The notes under the pieces are model-generated. The model saw nothing but the letters and a program-made list of their open reading frames with translations. It was not told the DNA's origin and made no database searches. This document shows, one piece after another, positions 25,960 to 34,776 of a stretch of DNA of 64,000 nt. Every line of letters begins with the position of its first letter. Position 1 is the stretch's first letter. The DNA is taken from positions 310,001 through 374,000 of the forward strand of contig NZ_JAHA01000007.1 in NCBI RefSeq assembly GCF_000526935.1, read 5' to 3'. Source of the DNA: Butyrivibrio sp. FCS014. GTDB taxonomy: Bacteria; Bacillota; Clostridia; Lachnospirales; Lachnospiraceae. The translations under genes and the position numbers were made by a program.

Positions 25960-26868
25960 ATGGCTTTTTGTATGAATTGTGGAAATGAAGTGCCGGATGG
26001 AACAAAGTTCTGTCCTAATTGTGGAACACCGGTGGGAAGTAGTGTTACACCTGATAGAATTGTGGAAACGCAAAATGTACAACAGCAAAGCAGAGAACAG
26101 GTACCTTTTCCTCAGACTACTTATACTCCGCAGCCTCCTGTTCAGGAGCCACAACCATCAGGTTTGGATAAGTTTGGAAAATTCTTTGGAATCATTCTCC
26201 TGATTCTTGCTGTGTTAGATTTTAGCTCAGATCCGGCTATTCTGACGATTATCCTATCAGCAGGAATTATCGCAGGAGCTGTCTTCTGCTTAAAAAGGAA
26301 GTACAAGCTCAAGGGCTTTACGTTTATTGCACTTATACTTGCAGTATTCTGTCTTTTTGCTGGTGTTAGCCAGGCAAAGAAGTATGGATTGTTTACAATG
26401 CCGCCTGAAGAGTATGCTTCAAGCTCCACAACAAATGAGGAAGAGTTGATTGCTGAGGAAGAAAAATCAGCCGTCACTGTTGATAGTAAGAGTGAAACGG
26501 AAGAGTCCACAATTGTTAATGAAGACAAGGCAGCTTCGACTGAAAAAGTAGAGGAAGCAACTGAAGTGAGTCAGGAGGATCAGCCACAGGAGAAAGAGCA
26601 GACAGGCGGTGTTGATCCTGATCTGAAAGCTTTTTTGGATAGTTACGAAGAATTTGTGGATCAGTATGTTGAGTTTATGAAGAAGTATAACTCCGATCCC
26701 AATAATATGGTTTCCATGTTGGGCGAGTATGGCGAAATGATGCAGAAGTATTCTGATTTTGCAGAAAAGATAGATCAGTACGATTCGAACAGTATGTCTA
26801 CTGAGGATTCCAAGTATTACATCGAGGTAACTACGAGGTGTGCACAGAAGATGTTGGAAGCATACTAA
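25960..26868 (+). CDS. Zinc-ribbon membrane protein
   Basis: This 302-residue protein opens with a classical zinc ribbon, CMNCGNEVPDGTKFCPNCG. A proline/glutamine linker, then two or three membrane helices (about 75-145), then an acidic Ser/Thr/Glu-rich stretch and a helical C-terminal domain (about 220-300) follow. The family of zinc-ribbon plus membrane-helix proteins is common in Firmicutes but of unknown job. Confidence 0.7.
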   Translation: MAFCMNCGNEVPDGTKFCPNCGTPVGSSVTPDRIVETQNVQQQSREQVPFPQTTYTPQPPVQEPQPSGLDKFGKFFGIILLILAVLDFSSDPAILTIILSAGIIAGAVFCLKRKYKLKGFTFIALILAVFCLFAGVSQAKKYGLFTMPPEEYASSSTTNEEELIAEEEKSAVTVDSKSETEESTIVNEDKAASTEKVEEATEVSQEDQPQEKEQTGGVDPDLKAFLDSYEEFVDQYVEFMKKYNSDPNNMVSMLGEYGEMMQKYSDFAEKIDQYDSNSMSTEDSKYYIEVTTRCAQKMLEAY

Positions 26869-26888
26869 TTAAATATGAATTATTTCCC

Positions 26889-26923
26889 GAGCTCTCTTCC
26901 CCCGGAAGAGAGCTCTTCCTTTA
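26889..26923 (+). terminator. Terminator after the zinc-ribbon operon
   Basis: GAGCTCTCTTCC pairs perfectly with GGAAGAGAGCTC around CCC, followed by TTCCTTTAT. Confidence 0.9.
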
Positions 26924-26978
26924 TCCCCCATTAGGTATTATTATGTAAAAAAGCATTTTGCGAAGCGAGGCCAAAGAA

Positions 26979-27260
26979 GTGAAACATTACATCATTGCAA
27001 AGTTCAAAGACCGAGCTGATACCGAAAAACTCCTTCCGGAGATCACGGCTCTTTTCCAAAAGACGCTGGACCTTGATGGCGTTGAGAACGTGACCATCCA
27101 TAAGTCAAACAGCACAAGGGACAACAGATACAGCATCATGATAGAGATGGATCTGTCGCCTGAGGGGCTGGAGGCATTTGATGCGTCTGAGGTTCACAGA
27201 CAGTGGAAGGCGACTTACGGTGACAGGCTCGAGAGCAAGGCGATATTTGATTGTGACTAA
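26979..27260 (+). CDS. Small alpha/beta-barrel (Dabb-like) protein
   Basis: The protein has 93 residues. The pattern KHYIIAKFKD...LLPEITALFQKT, GVENVTIHKSN, RYSIMIEMDLSPEGLEAFDAS, HRQWKATYG is typical of the stress-responsive dimeric A/B barrel family. GTG 26979 is chosen because GCGAGG is 8 nt upstream; TTG 26958 is an alternative. It probably forms an operon with the next genes. Confidence 0.7.
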   Translation: MKHYIIAKFKDRADTEKLLPEITALFQKTLDLDGVENVTIHKSNSTRDNRYSIMIEMDLSPEGLEAFDASEVHRQWKATYGDRLESKAIFDCD

Positions 27261-27284
27261 TGAGAATTCCAAAGGAGGTACCCC

Positions 27285-27602
27285 ATGAAGTTTGAAACAG
27301 TTTTATCCAAGGTGCGCAAAATGGCAGAAACTGCCGATGTTTCAGGCGTTGATTTCCTTGCGGTGCAGGTAAACCTTACCGACTGCGACCCGGGAGTGTT
27401 CTACGTTGAGGTCAAGGACCACAAGGTAAATGTTGAGCCCTATGACTATCATGACAGGAACTGCGCGATCAGCATGAAGTCTGATGATTTCAACAAGCTC
27501 ATCAGCGGGAAGCTTGATCCTGTTGCTGCTTTTACCATCGGCAAGCTTAAGGTTGATGGGGATATCGGAAAGGCTCTGGAGTTTTCTAAACTGCTGAAGT
27601 GA
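27285..27602 (+). CDS. SCP-2 sterol-transfer-like protein
   Basis: This 105-residue protein has the SCP-2 fold pattern, with DCDPGVFYVEVKDHKVNVEPYDYHDRNCAI and the family's signature KLDPVAAFTIGKLKVDGDIGKAL. Bacterial members bind lipid-like ligands; the ligand here is unknown. An ideal AAAGGAGG site precedes the ATG. Confidence 0.85.
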   Translation: MKFETVLSKVRKMAETADVSGVDFLAVQVNLTDCDPGVFYVEVKDHKVNVEPYDYHDRNCAISMKSDDFNKLISGKLDPVAAFTIGKLKVDGDIGKALEFSKLLK

Positions 27603-27653
27603 TGATGCCATCGCATTCAGACCTGAATATACTGACAAGTAAAGGACCAAGCC

Positions 27654-27989
27654 ATGCAAGGAAACTACCCTGTAATAACACTGTGCGGAAGCACACGCTT
27701 TAAAGACCAGTTCATGGAGATGCAAAAGAAGCTGACACTGGAAGGTAATATAGTCATCAGCGTTGGGCTGTTCGGCCACTCCGGGGATTCCGAAGTCTGG
27801 GAAAACATGGACGAAGGAACCATGACCAAAACTAAGGAGATGCTGGACGACATACACAAGCGCAAGATAGACATGTCCGACGAGATCTTCGTGATCAACA
27901 AGGACGGTTATATCGGCGACAGCACAAGGTCGGAGATTGATTATGCCATTGCCCATGGCAAAAAGGTCAGGTACCTGGAGGAAGCGTGA
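27654..27989 (+). CDS. Nucleoside 2-deoxyribosyltransferase-like protein
   Basis: In this 111-residue protein the N-terminal VITLCGSTRFKDQF, the GYIGDSTRSEIDYAIAHGKKVRYL end and the total size match small proteins of the nucleoside 2-deoxyribosyltransferase superfamily (DUF4406-like). The GDSTRSEI segment is where the nucleophile Glu lies in the enzymes. The substrate is unknown. Confidence 0.7.
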   Translation: MQGNYPVITLCGSTRFKDQFMEMQKKLTLEGNIVISVGLFGHSGDSEVWENMDEGTMTKTKEMLDDIHKRKIDMSDEIFVINKDGYIGDSTRSEIDYAIAHGKKVRYLEEA

Positions 27990-28069
27990 GGCTTATGACA
28001 CTTTTGGGACACTTTTGGGGGAGCCGCCGGCTCTTTTCCCTAAAAGGAATGGACAAGGAGAATCTGACG

Positions 28070-28383
28070 ATGGGCTTTTGCGGCTGGGCTGATTTTAACG
28101 AGAGGAACAAGATCTATCACGACAACGAGTGGGGAGTTCCCGTGCATGACGACAGGAAGATGTTTGAACACCTGATGCTGGAGTGCATGCAGTGCGGGCT
28201 TTCCAAGACTATTAGTAAGGATCTTAAAAAGCGCGCTTTAAGTACGTGGGGGAAGTGACCATCTACTCACATCTTCAGGCCTGCGGGATAATAAATGACC
28301 ACGATGAGACCTGTCCCTGCTACGGGAGGATAAACGCCGGAAATCCAACGGTGAACAAGCGCAAGGACAAGGAAGTGTATTAA
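28070..28383 (+). pseudogene. tag: Broken DNA-3-methyladenine glycosylase I
   Basis: The first ~45 residues match Tag: GFCGWADFNERN, YHDNEWGVPVHDDRKMFEHLMLE and QCGLS. After GLS the sequence jumps to the C-terminal part (ISKDLKKR), so roughly 100 central residues are gone. A frameshift then gives an early TGA at 28256-28258. In the +1 frame the true tail continues (YVGEVTIYSHLQACGIINDH, CPCYGRI) to TAA 28381-28383. The Tag zinc ligands at both ends remain, but the catalytic pocket is deleted, so it cannot be active. Confidence 0.85.
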
Positions 28384-28409
28384 AGGATTTTTTGTTGGGA
28401 GGAGAAAAA

Positions 28410-29012
28410 ATGATCACAAGAGATGAAGCATTCGAGCTGCTGAAGAAGTACAACAAGGACCCGTTTCACATCCAGCATTCACTGACTGTTGAGGCTGTCA
28501 TGAAGTGGTATGCACAGGAGCTTGGCTATGGGGAAGAAGCTGAGCACTGGGGAATCGTGGGCCTTTTGCATGACATTGATTTTGAGCTGTATCCCGAGGA
28601 GCATTGCCTTAAGGCGCCGGAGCTTCTTAAGGAAGGCGGAGTTGGCGATGATATCATCCACTCCGTATGTTCCCATGGCTACGGGATCACTGTGGGATGC
28701 GGCAAGACTATAGATGTGGAGCCGACTCACGAGATGGAGAAGGTTCTTTTTGCTGCGGATGAGCTTACCGGCCTGATCTGGGCAGCAGCTCTTATGAGAC
28801 CTTCAAAGAGCACCAAGGACATGGAGCTTAAGTCCCTCAAGAAGAAGTACAAGAGCAAGGGCTTTGCGGCGGGCTGTTCAAGAGAAGTTATCGAGCGCGG
28901 CGCTGAGCAGCTTGGCTGGGAACTGGACAAGCTTCTTACCATGACACTTCAGGCAATGGCTGCAAATGAGGATCTCATCAATTCTGAGATGGCCTTAGAA
29001 CAGGCTTCATGA
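28410..29012 (+). CDS. HD-domain phosphohydrolase-like protein
   Basis: The protein has 200 residues. The HD pattern is visible: HIQHSLTVEAVM (first His), GLLHDIDFE (HD pair) and HSVCSHGY. A conserved Asp occurs in AADELTGLIWAAALM. It belongs to uncharacterised HD proteins often called HDIG-like. ATG 28410 follows GGGAGGAG. Confidence 0.8.
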   Translation: MITRDEAFELLKKYNKDPFHIQHSLTVEAVMKWYAQELGYGEEAEHWGIVGLLHDIDFELYPEEHCLKAPELLKEGGVGDDIIHSVCSHGYGITVGCGKTIDVEPTHEMEKVLFAADELTGLIWAAALMRPSKSTKDMELKSLKKKYKSKGFAAGCSREVIERGAEQLGWELDKLLTMTLQAMAANEDLINSEMALEQAS

Positions 29013-29025
29013 CGGGGGATTCAAG

Positions 29026-29574
29026 ATGAATATAGCAGTTTACTGCGGTTCAAGTAGCGGCAATAATCCACGATTTATCCGGTCGGCCAAAGAGCTGGGA
29101 AGGTGGATAGGTGAGAATGGCCATACACTTGTATATGGAGGAGCCAGCAAAGGCCTCATGGGTGCGGTGTCCAATGCGGTCATCGAAGCCGGAGGCAAAG
29201 TTATCGGCGTCATTCCTGACGTTGCCATTATCCAGGCAAGGAAACACACGGGCCTTACTGAGCTCATAGAGACGAAGTCAATGGCGGAGCGCAAGTCCAA
29301 GATGATCGAGCTGGCGGATGCTTTTATCGCTCTCCCCGGAGGAATCGGGACCCTGGATGAGATTACTGAAGTGATGTCTCTTTCAAGTCTTGGAATAATT
29401 GGTGGCCCGATCGTTCTTTACGATACCGACGGCTACTACCGGCCGCTGAAGGCAGTGCTGGACAACGTGCTTAATGCGGAATTCGGAAGAAAAGAGTATT
29501 TCGAGAAAGTGCTCCTATCAGAAGATATTCAGGAGATTGCAGATTACTTAAAGGCTGAAGGGGCAGGAAAATGA
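29026..29574 (+). CDS. LOG-family protein (nucleoside monophosphate phosphoribohydrolase)
   Basis: This 182-residue protein has the family marks GGASKGLMGAVSNA, the catalytic ERKSKM region, and PGGIGTLDEITE. LOG proteins cleave the ribose-base bond of AMP-like nucleotides; in plants and some bacteria they activate cytokinins. In a Clostridium relative a housekeeping nucleotide role is more likely. The start of the DUF554 gene overlaps its stop by 4 bp. Confidence 0.9.
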   Translation: MNIAVYCGSSSGNNPRFIRSAKELGRWIGENGHTLVYGGASKGLMGAVSNAVIEAGGKVIGVIPDVAIIQARKHTGLTELIETKSMAERKSKMIELADAFIALPGGIGTLDEITEVMSLSSLGIIGGPIVLYDTDGYYRPLKAVLDNVLNAEFGRKEYFEKVLLSEDIQEIADYLKAEGAGK

Positions 29575-30293
29575 TAGGGCTTGGAACGATAATCAACGTT
29601 GTGTGTATCCTGGCAGGCGGCCTGTTGGGGCGCTTTGTGGGGAATCTTTTTACCGAAGAGCAGCAGGACTCAATTACCAAAACCTGCGGAATCAGCGTAC
29701 TGTTCATTGCCATAGCCGGAGCGATGCAGGGAATGCTTTCCATAGAGGGCGATGGCCTTGTGAGCGGGAAGGCAATGCTGGTGGTTCTTACTCTGGCCAT
29801 CGGAACTTTGATCGGAGAGCTCCTCAGGATTGAAAGAGGCTTCGAGAGATTTGGAGAGTGGCTTAAGGTAAAGACCGGCAACAGCAAGGATAAGATGTTT
29901 GTGGATGCTTTTGTTACGGCTTCACTTACAGTATGCATAGGAGCCATGGCGATTGTCGGGGCAATTCAGGACGGAGTTTTGGGAGATTACTCAACTCTTG
30001 CGGTTAAGTCCGTACTGGACCTTATCATCATTGCAGTTATGGCGTCGTCTATGGGAAAGGGATGTGTCTTTTCCGCGATTCCAATAGCTGTGTTTGAGGG
30101 CTCGATAACGCTGATCGCGAAGCTGATCTCGCCCCTGATGACGGATACTGCTGTAGGATTTCTGTCTCTGGTGGGATCGATACTGATATTCTGCGTGGGG
30201 ATTAACCTTGTGTGGGGTAAGAGGCTTAGGGTGGCGAACATGCTGCCCGCGGTGCTGCTGGCTGTGCTTGCGGCGTATATTCCCGGAGTTTAA
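29571..30293 (+). CDS. DUF554 membrane protein
   Basis: The protein has 240 residues and about seven hydrophobic helices. MIGLGTIINVVCILAGGLLG at the start and FVDAFVTASLTVCIGAMAIVGAIQDG in the middle are characteristic of DUF554 (YdfK-like) proteins. The function is unknown. It is translationally coupled to the LOG gene and followed by a terminator. Confidence 0.9.
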   Translation: MIGLGTIINVVCILAGGLLGRFVGNLFTEEQQDSITKTCGISVLFIAIAGAMQGMLSIEGDGLVSGKAMLVVLTLAIGTLIGELLRIERGFERFGEWLKVKTGNSKDKMFVDAFVTASLTVCIGAMAIVGAIQDGVLGDYSTLAVKSVLDLIIIAVMASSMGKGCVFSAIPIAVFEGSITLIAKLISPLMTDTAVGFLSLVGSILIFCVGINLVWGKRLRVANMLPAVLLAVLAAYIPGV

Positions 30294-30363
30294 GGTTTGC
30301 ACTGGGGTGGAGGCTTTTCTTTTTTGTGAAGTAATCTATTGATGAGTTTATTGGAGGAGAATT

Positions 30364-30408
30364 ATTACTGTATGGATTGCGATTTCCAATTCATACAGTA
30401 ATTTTTTT
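30364..30408 (+). terminator. Terminator after the DUF554 gene
   Basis: ATTACTGTATGGATTG pairs with CAATTCATACAGTAAT (one mismatch) and seven T follow. Confidence 0.9.
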
Positions 30409-30452
30409 GCCTATTTTAGATTTGGGCTGCAGGATAGAATAATGCGAATTTG

Positions 30453-30636
30453 AGTTTTATACATAACCGTGGCTGATACAGACTGATCTGCAGATTGTGC
30501 AACTGGGTATTTGCGGCGGACTTACAAGATTTCGATGATTTCCACCAGGTGGTTCCGACGCAAATGTCTGCGATGGGGCGTTGCGTCGGTGACTTTAACG
30601 AAATAACATGCAGAAAGTGTGGGTCGAAAACGCTAT
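30453..30636 (+). repeat. Dispersed intergenic repeat, copy 3, left half (split by IS21)
   Basis: It has all left-hand parts of the family: GTTTTATACAT, GATACAGACTGAT, ACAAGATTTCGATGATTT, the hairpin CCGACGCAA / TTGCGTCGG (30557-30595), GACGAAATAACAT and AACGCTAT. It stops at the IS21 end; the right half resumes at 36998. Confidence 0.85.
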
Positions 30637-30779
30637 TGTAACCGGCAAGTACTTTTCCCGAAATTTCGGCATTTAATTTTCCCGAATCCGCGGCATTTAA
30701 GATTCCATAGCCAGCGGCATTTTATTTTCCATACTTGTCTTTATTCTTGGGCTGCCGCGTAAACGGCAGCCCTTGTTGC

Positions 30780-31175
30780 TTAATTACCAAAAATGAAGTC
30801 AAGATCCCTGCCTTTTAACTTGGAAAAGTCGATATCGTCCAAAGGCTCTGAGGCATGATTTCTGGAGTCATCACTGTATCCGTAATAATCCATCATATAC
30901 TTTCTGGCATCTTCAGAGCTCATATCCTTTGTTACCTGTCTCAGTTCTTCCTCTTCACGGTATATGTCGAGGAAATCTATTGGATATCCGCCTTCGCACA
31001 CAGCCATGGCATTGTTCTCGTGAACGCTGTGACCTGCCGCCACCCATTCACGCAGAGCTTTACGCTCTTTGGGTGTCATTTTTGTGTCTTTCAGATATTC
31101 TTTGAGTTCTTCTTCAAGCATAGCCTGGTATTCTGGTTCTTTTCTCATATATTCACTTATCCTTTCCGGTTTCAT
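30780..31175 (-). CDS. IS21 passenger protein, unknown
   Basis: This 131-residue, very charged, helical protein (KPERISEYMRKEPEYQAML; ends KGRDLDFIFGN) starts 23 bp inside istB and lies within the IS21 ends. No family recognised. Its place suggests a transposition accessory factor. Confidence 0.6.
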   Translation of the reverse strand: MKPERISEYMRKEPEYQAMLEEELKEYLKDTKMTPKERKALREWVAAGHSVHENNAMAVCEGGYPIDFLDIYREEEELRQVTKDMSSEDARKYMMDYYGYSDDSRNHASEPLDDIDFSKLKGRDLDFIFGN

Positions 31176-31917
31176 TTAAAAATGATTTCCTGTTCTCAAG
31201 TCTGTAGCTCTTACCATTCATAGGGATCTTGTCGCACTGATATGAAAGCCTGTCCAGAATGGCAGTAGCAAGTGCTGCATCTCCGAGAAACTCGGTCCAT
31301 TCTTCAAACCCCTTATTGGTAGTAATGACTATCGAGGTACGTTCCTGAAGCTCTGATATCAGCTGGAAGAACAGATTCCCTTCAGTTGCAGAGATGGGAA
31401 GATATCCGACCTCGTCTATTATCAGAAGATTTGATGAACGTATCCTTCTTAGCTTGACTCCAGCATGTCTGTCGATTTCTTCAGTACGAAGGACCTTTAT
31501 CAGTGACTGCATGGTTGTATAGCTGACCTTATAGCCGTCTTCACATGCCTGATATCCAAGCCCTATCGCAAGATGTGTCTTGCCAACTCCGGGTGGACCG
31601 GAAAGTATTAAGTTGTATAGCCCATCTATCCAGGTAAGCTCTGTGAGCTGCTTGAACTGCTTTTTACTTATGACTTTACAAAAGGTCAGATCAAAGTCCT
31701 TGAGATATTTGGGATAGGGAAATCCTGCCTCCTTTATGCGCTTGTCCCTTGCTTTGTTTTGGCGGTAAAGTATCTCTCCGTCAAAGACATATGTAAGGAA
31801 ATCCAGATAACTGTGCTGTTCAGTTTCAGCTGTATGGATCACCTCATCAAGGGCATCTCTTGTATGTATCAGCCCAAGGCTTCTGGCAGAAGTCTTTAAG
31901 GTCTGTATCTTATCCAT
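31153..31917 (-). CDS. istB: IS21 helper ATPase IstB
   Basis: This 254-residue AAA+ ATPase has Walker A GPPGVGKTHLA near residue 112, Walker B NLLIIDEVGYL and the sensor region SIVITTNKGFEEW. IstB helps IstA choose and open the target DNA. It is intact and overlaps the istA stop by 8 bp. Confidence 0.95.
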   Translation of the reverse strand: MDKIQTLKTSARSLGLIHTRDALDEVIHTAETEQHSYLDFLTYVFDGEILYRQNKARDKRIKEAGFPYPKYLKDFDLTFCKVISKKQFKQLTELTWIDGLYNLILSGPPGVGKTHLAIGLGYQACEDGYKVSYTTMQSLIKVLRTEEIDRHAGVKLRRIRSSNLLIIDEVGYLPISATEGNLFFQLISELQERTSIVITTNKGFEEWTEFLGDAALATAILDRLSYQCDKIPMNGKSYRLENRKSFLNETGKDK

Positions 31918-32479
31918 TCATGGCACCTCCCTTCATCGCATCCTCATATATCCTTAGATCGCGTATTTCAGGGCTGCCGCCTCTGTACTTCTCTGGCAGC
32001 TGTACCTTTCCTGGTTTTTCTGTTTTGTTCTTGTCCGCTTCAAAACTGAACAGATATGCAGTAGCTGATTTAAGTTCAACAGCGGAGTAAATGTTTCTTT
32101 CAAGGCAATACGAAAGGGCACGGTTTATGAATTGTCCATCGTATTCTGTAAAGAGCCTCTTTACTATCTGAAGCTGGTCTCGATAGTACCGGCGTTTCTG
32201 GTGATACAGCTTCTCAAAGAATTCACTGGCAGACTCACTGTCCATGAACCTCGACAGAACATCTGCTTCAAGTTCCTTTAAAGACTGGCTTTTCTCACGG
32301 TAGTCATTTGTGGTTGAGCCTATGAGCTCGCCTTTCCCTGCGGATATCGGGTGTGTTGCATATATCTCTCCGGTCGACGCATCAACAATGGACACTTCTC
32401 CACCTTCTGTGATCATGTATACCTTCTTGCCTTTGGAATAAGTTCCTTTAGGTACGCGGTATCGGTTGCTATGGAAAAG
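31910..32479 (-). pseudogene. istA: istA fragment 3 (C-terminal part, cut off by ISLre2)
   Basis: The reading frame resumes at the target duplication with HSNRYRVPKGTYSKGKKVYM and runs to the normal stop at 31910. It holds the C-terminal beta-barrel and helical part of IstA. An internal ATG at 32416 could be translated but would not give an active transposase. Confidence 0.85.
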
Positions 32480-34262
32480 CTAGCGTAAAGTTTTTGTAGG
32501 ATTAATTGAAAAAGGGGATTTCCTTCGTGATATAGTTATTTACGGTGTCCAAGCCAAAATAACCAAACGGAGGAGTCCCCTTGTGTTAAATAGTATACAG
32601 CATTTTATTGAGAATGGAGTACCAAATCTTCAGAAGGCATCAAAAGATTTTTCAGAGGATCCGAGAGACTTTGCAGGTTTCATATACAAGGTCAGGAATG
32701 AAGCGCTTCAGATGGCGTTGGATTACATTTCTGAAACCCTTACAACCTGCAACCAGATATTAAAAGACAGTCCTGTGAGAAAGGAAAGATGGGAAGTGGT
32801 AAGGACTGACGAGAAGTCTCTTATCACCTCAATTGGAAAGGTTATGTTTTCCAAGACACTGTTTAAGAACAAGGTGACTGGAGAACGCAGATATCTACTG
32901 GATGACATGCTTTCATTTGACCCTCATGAAAGGATGTCAGAAGATGCCATAGCACAGCTCTTATCAGAGAGCGTTCAGACCTCTTATCGTAAAGGTGGAC
33001 AAGCAGCAAGCATCCTTGATGAGGTCAGCAAAGAGACTGTAAAGGATAAGATACATGCTCTCGAGTTCCCCAAGGAACAGAAAAGAAGAGGCAGAAAACG
33101 CAAGGTTGAGTATCTGTATATAGAGGCTGATGAAGATCATGTGTCGCTTCAGTTCCAGAAGGAAAAGGGGGATCTCCAGGTCAACCAGTATGGAAGAAAA
33201 CTCAATGGAATGATAAACAAGCTTATCTATGTTCATGAGGGCATTGAAAAGGATGCTCCCAAGAGTACAAGACATCACCTTGTTAATGCCCATTTCTTCT
33301 GTGGTTCTTATGAAGGCAAAGCAAACAGTGAACTCTGGGATGAAGTCTACACATATATTGACAACAACTATGACATAAGCAGCATAAAGAGGATATACCT
33401 AGGAGCAGATGGTGGAGCCTGGATTAAGGCTGGGGGAAAAAGGATAAGTGGCATCACATATGTGATGGACGAGTTCCACCTCAAAAAATACCTGATAAAG
33501 ATGACAAACCATTTGATGGATAGTGCTGATGATGCCAGAAAGCTTCTCTGTGAAATGATCAAGGATGGAAGTAAGGAAGATTTCCTGTCTGTGGTAGATA
33601 TGCTTGAATATCATGCCTCAAACGACAAGGAAATGAAACGTGTGCAAGAAGGCGCTGATTATATACTTGATAACTGGTCTGCAGCCAAGACAAGGCTTAG
33701 ATACAGGAGGATTCCTGGATGTAGTACTGAAGGTCATGTCAGTCATGTCCTGTCAAAAAGAATGAGCATGACTCCAATGGGCTGGAGTCGAAAAGGCGCT
33801 GATAAGATGGCAAGACTCAGTGCCTATACATGGAACAAAAGGGATATGCTGGAACTTGTGCGTTACCAGAAGACAGTAATGCCTAAGGCTGCTGGGGCAG
33901 AAGAAGTAGAGACTGTAGTAGCGCATGTAAGAGAAAAACAGTATTCCCATCCGGCGTGGGGAAAGTATGTCGATAGCATACAGGTAGAGCTTAGTTCAGA
34001 GCTGAAGAAGTGGATGAGCATCGGAATGCATAACTACATCTGGAAACTGTTCTAAAAGGAAGCCAGAGGCTGACGCCTCTGCCTTTGAATAAAGTGCGCC
34101 AGAGCGCACACCTATCCTTGATCTGCTTGACTACAGACCAAGGATTAGAATGACAGCCTTGAACTGTCCTCCAACCAGGCGCTATAATGAGTAAGGTTTG
34201 AACATCTGAACTGATCACAGGGGCAATCTACCCTTTCGAATCCTACAGTAAATTTACGCCGT
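32480..34262 (+). mobile_element. ISLre2-family element inserted in istA
   Basis: The element is 1783 bp. The ends share GCGTAAA-N-TTT-N-TGTAGG as inverted repeats (32483-32500 and reversed at 34243-34260). The duplicated target CTATGGAAAAG is at 32469-32479 and 34263-34273; the true duplication may be 9 bp of these 11. It carries one transposase gene on the + strand, opposite to istA. Confidence 0.85.
32583..34055 (+). CDS. ISLre2-family transposase (UPF0236 type)
   Basis: The protein has 490 residues, the usual size. It shows the family's KRRGRKRKVEYLYIEADEDH segment (first Asp region), IYLGADGGAWIKAGG (second Asp) and the ADKMARLSAYTWNK end part. GTG 32583 follows GGAGG in CGGAGGAGTCC. 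It appears intact, so the element may still move. Confidence 0.9.
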   Translation: MLNSIQHFIENGVPNLQKASKDFSEDPRDFAGFIYKVRNEALQMALDYISETLTTCNQILKDSPVRKERWEVVRTDEKSLITSIGKVMFSKTLFKNKVTGERRYLLDDMLSFDPHERMSEDAIAQLLSESVQTSYRKGGQAASILDEVSKETVKDKIHALEFPKEQKRRGRKRKVEYLYIEADEDHVSLQFQKEKGDLQVNQYGRKLNGMINKLIYVHEGIEKDAPKSTRHHLVNAHFFCGSYEGKANSELWDEVYTYIDNNYDISSIKRIYLGADGGAWIKAGGKRISGITYVMDEFHLKKYLIKMTNHLMDSADDARKLLCEMIKDGSKEDFLSVVDMLEYHASNDKEMKRVQEGADYILDNWSAAKTRLRYRRIPGCSTEGHVSHVLSKRMSMTPMGWSRKGADKMARLSAYTWNKRDMLELVRYQKTVMPKAAGAEEVETVVAHVREKQYSHPAWGKYVDSIQVELSSELKKWMSIGMHNYIWKLF

Positions 34263-34528
34263 CTATGGAAAAGGACCACGTTGTCTTTGCGGACCTGATA
34301 GGTTATACTTTCGTTGACAGGTTTTTCAAAACTGTACTCAGATACTGGTATGAGGTATTCCTTTTCGAGGGCGAACACTTCTGCCGGTATCTTTTTTGTT
34401 GTCTCATGAACCTTGGCATTTCCGGTTCTTTCAAGCCAGGCGATACAGTCTTCGTTAAAACTGTCTATATCCTTAAATATCCTGTGTTCAGCAAAACCGT
34501 ATTTTAAGTACTTTACTACGTTCTCGAT
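34263..34528 (-). pseudogene. istA: istA fragment 2 (middle part, between the two inserted elements)
   Basis: The frame reads IENVVKYLKYGFAEHRIF... VRKDNVVLFHS and is cut on both sides by insertions. Its first codons repeat the last codons of fragment 1 because of the IS256 target duplication. It holds the segment after the DDE glutamate. Confidence 0.85.
34520..34528. repeat. Left target duplication of the IS256-type element
   Basis: GTTCTCGAT is repeated at 36135-36143, a 9-bp duplication typical for IS256 elements. Confidence 0.9.
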
Positions 34529-34591
34529 GGTCAAGTCCTATATGTGGTGTAAATTGATTCCTGATATAAATGTTGTGGCTGTGTCCGCCAT

Positions 34592-34712
34592 CCTTGACAC
34601 CCATAAATCAGAACGCTGTATGTCAATCACCGACGGCGATAGACTCATGAGCAGCTGATATGCATCACCATCGGTTTTCTCAGCTTAGCATTCTGATTTA
34701 TGGGCATCAAGG
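34592..34712. repeat. Long inverted repeat inside the IS256 3' region
   Basis: The 26-bp arms at 34592-34617 and 34687-34712 pair with three mismatches and enclose 69 bp that can fold further. It may be a small passenger element or a structured RNA that blocks read-through into the transposase gene. Confidence 0.6.
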
Positions 34713-34776
34713 ACAAGCCCTGCCGCTGGCAGGGTGGCTACTTTATTACCTCGGGCTCCAGATCTTTGAGCAGCTG

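Noticed and set aside
27986..28258. Complete 90-codon gene at the tag locus
   Set aside because: The tag homology starts at 28070 and continues past the TGA in another frame, so this is a broken gene.
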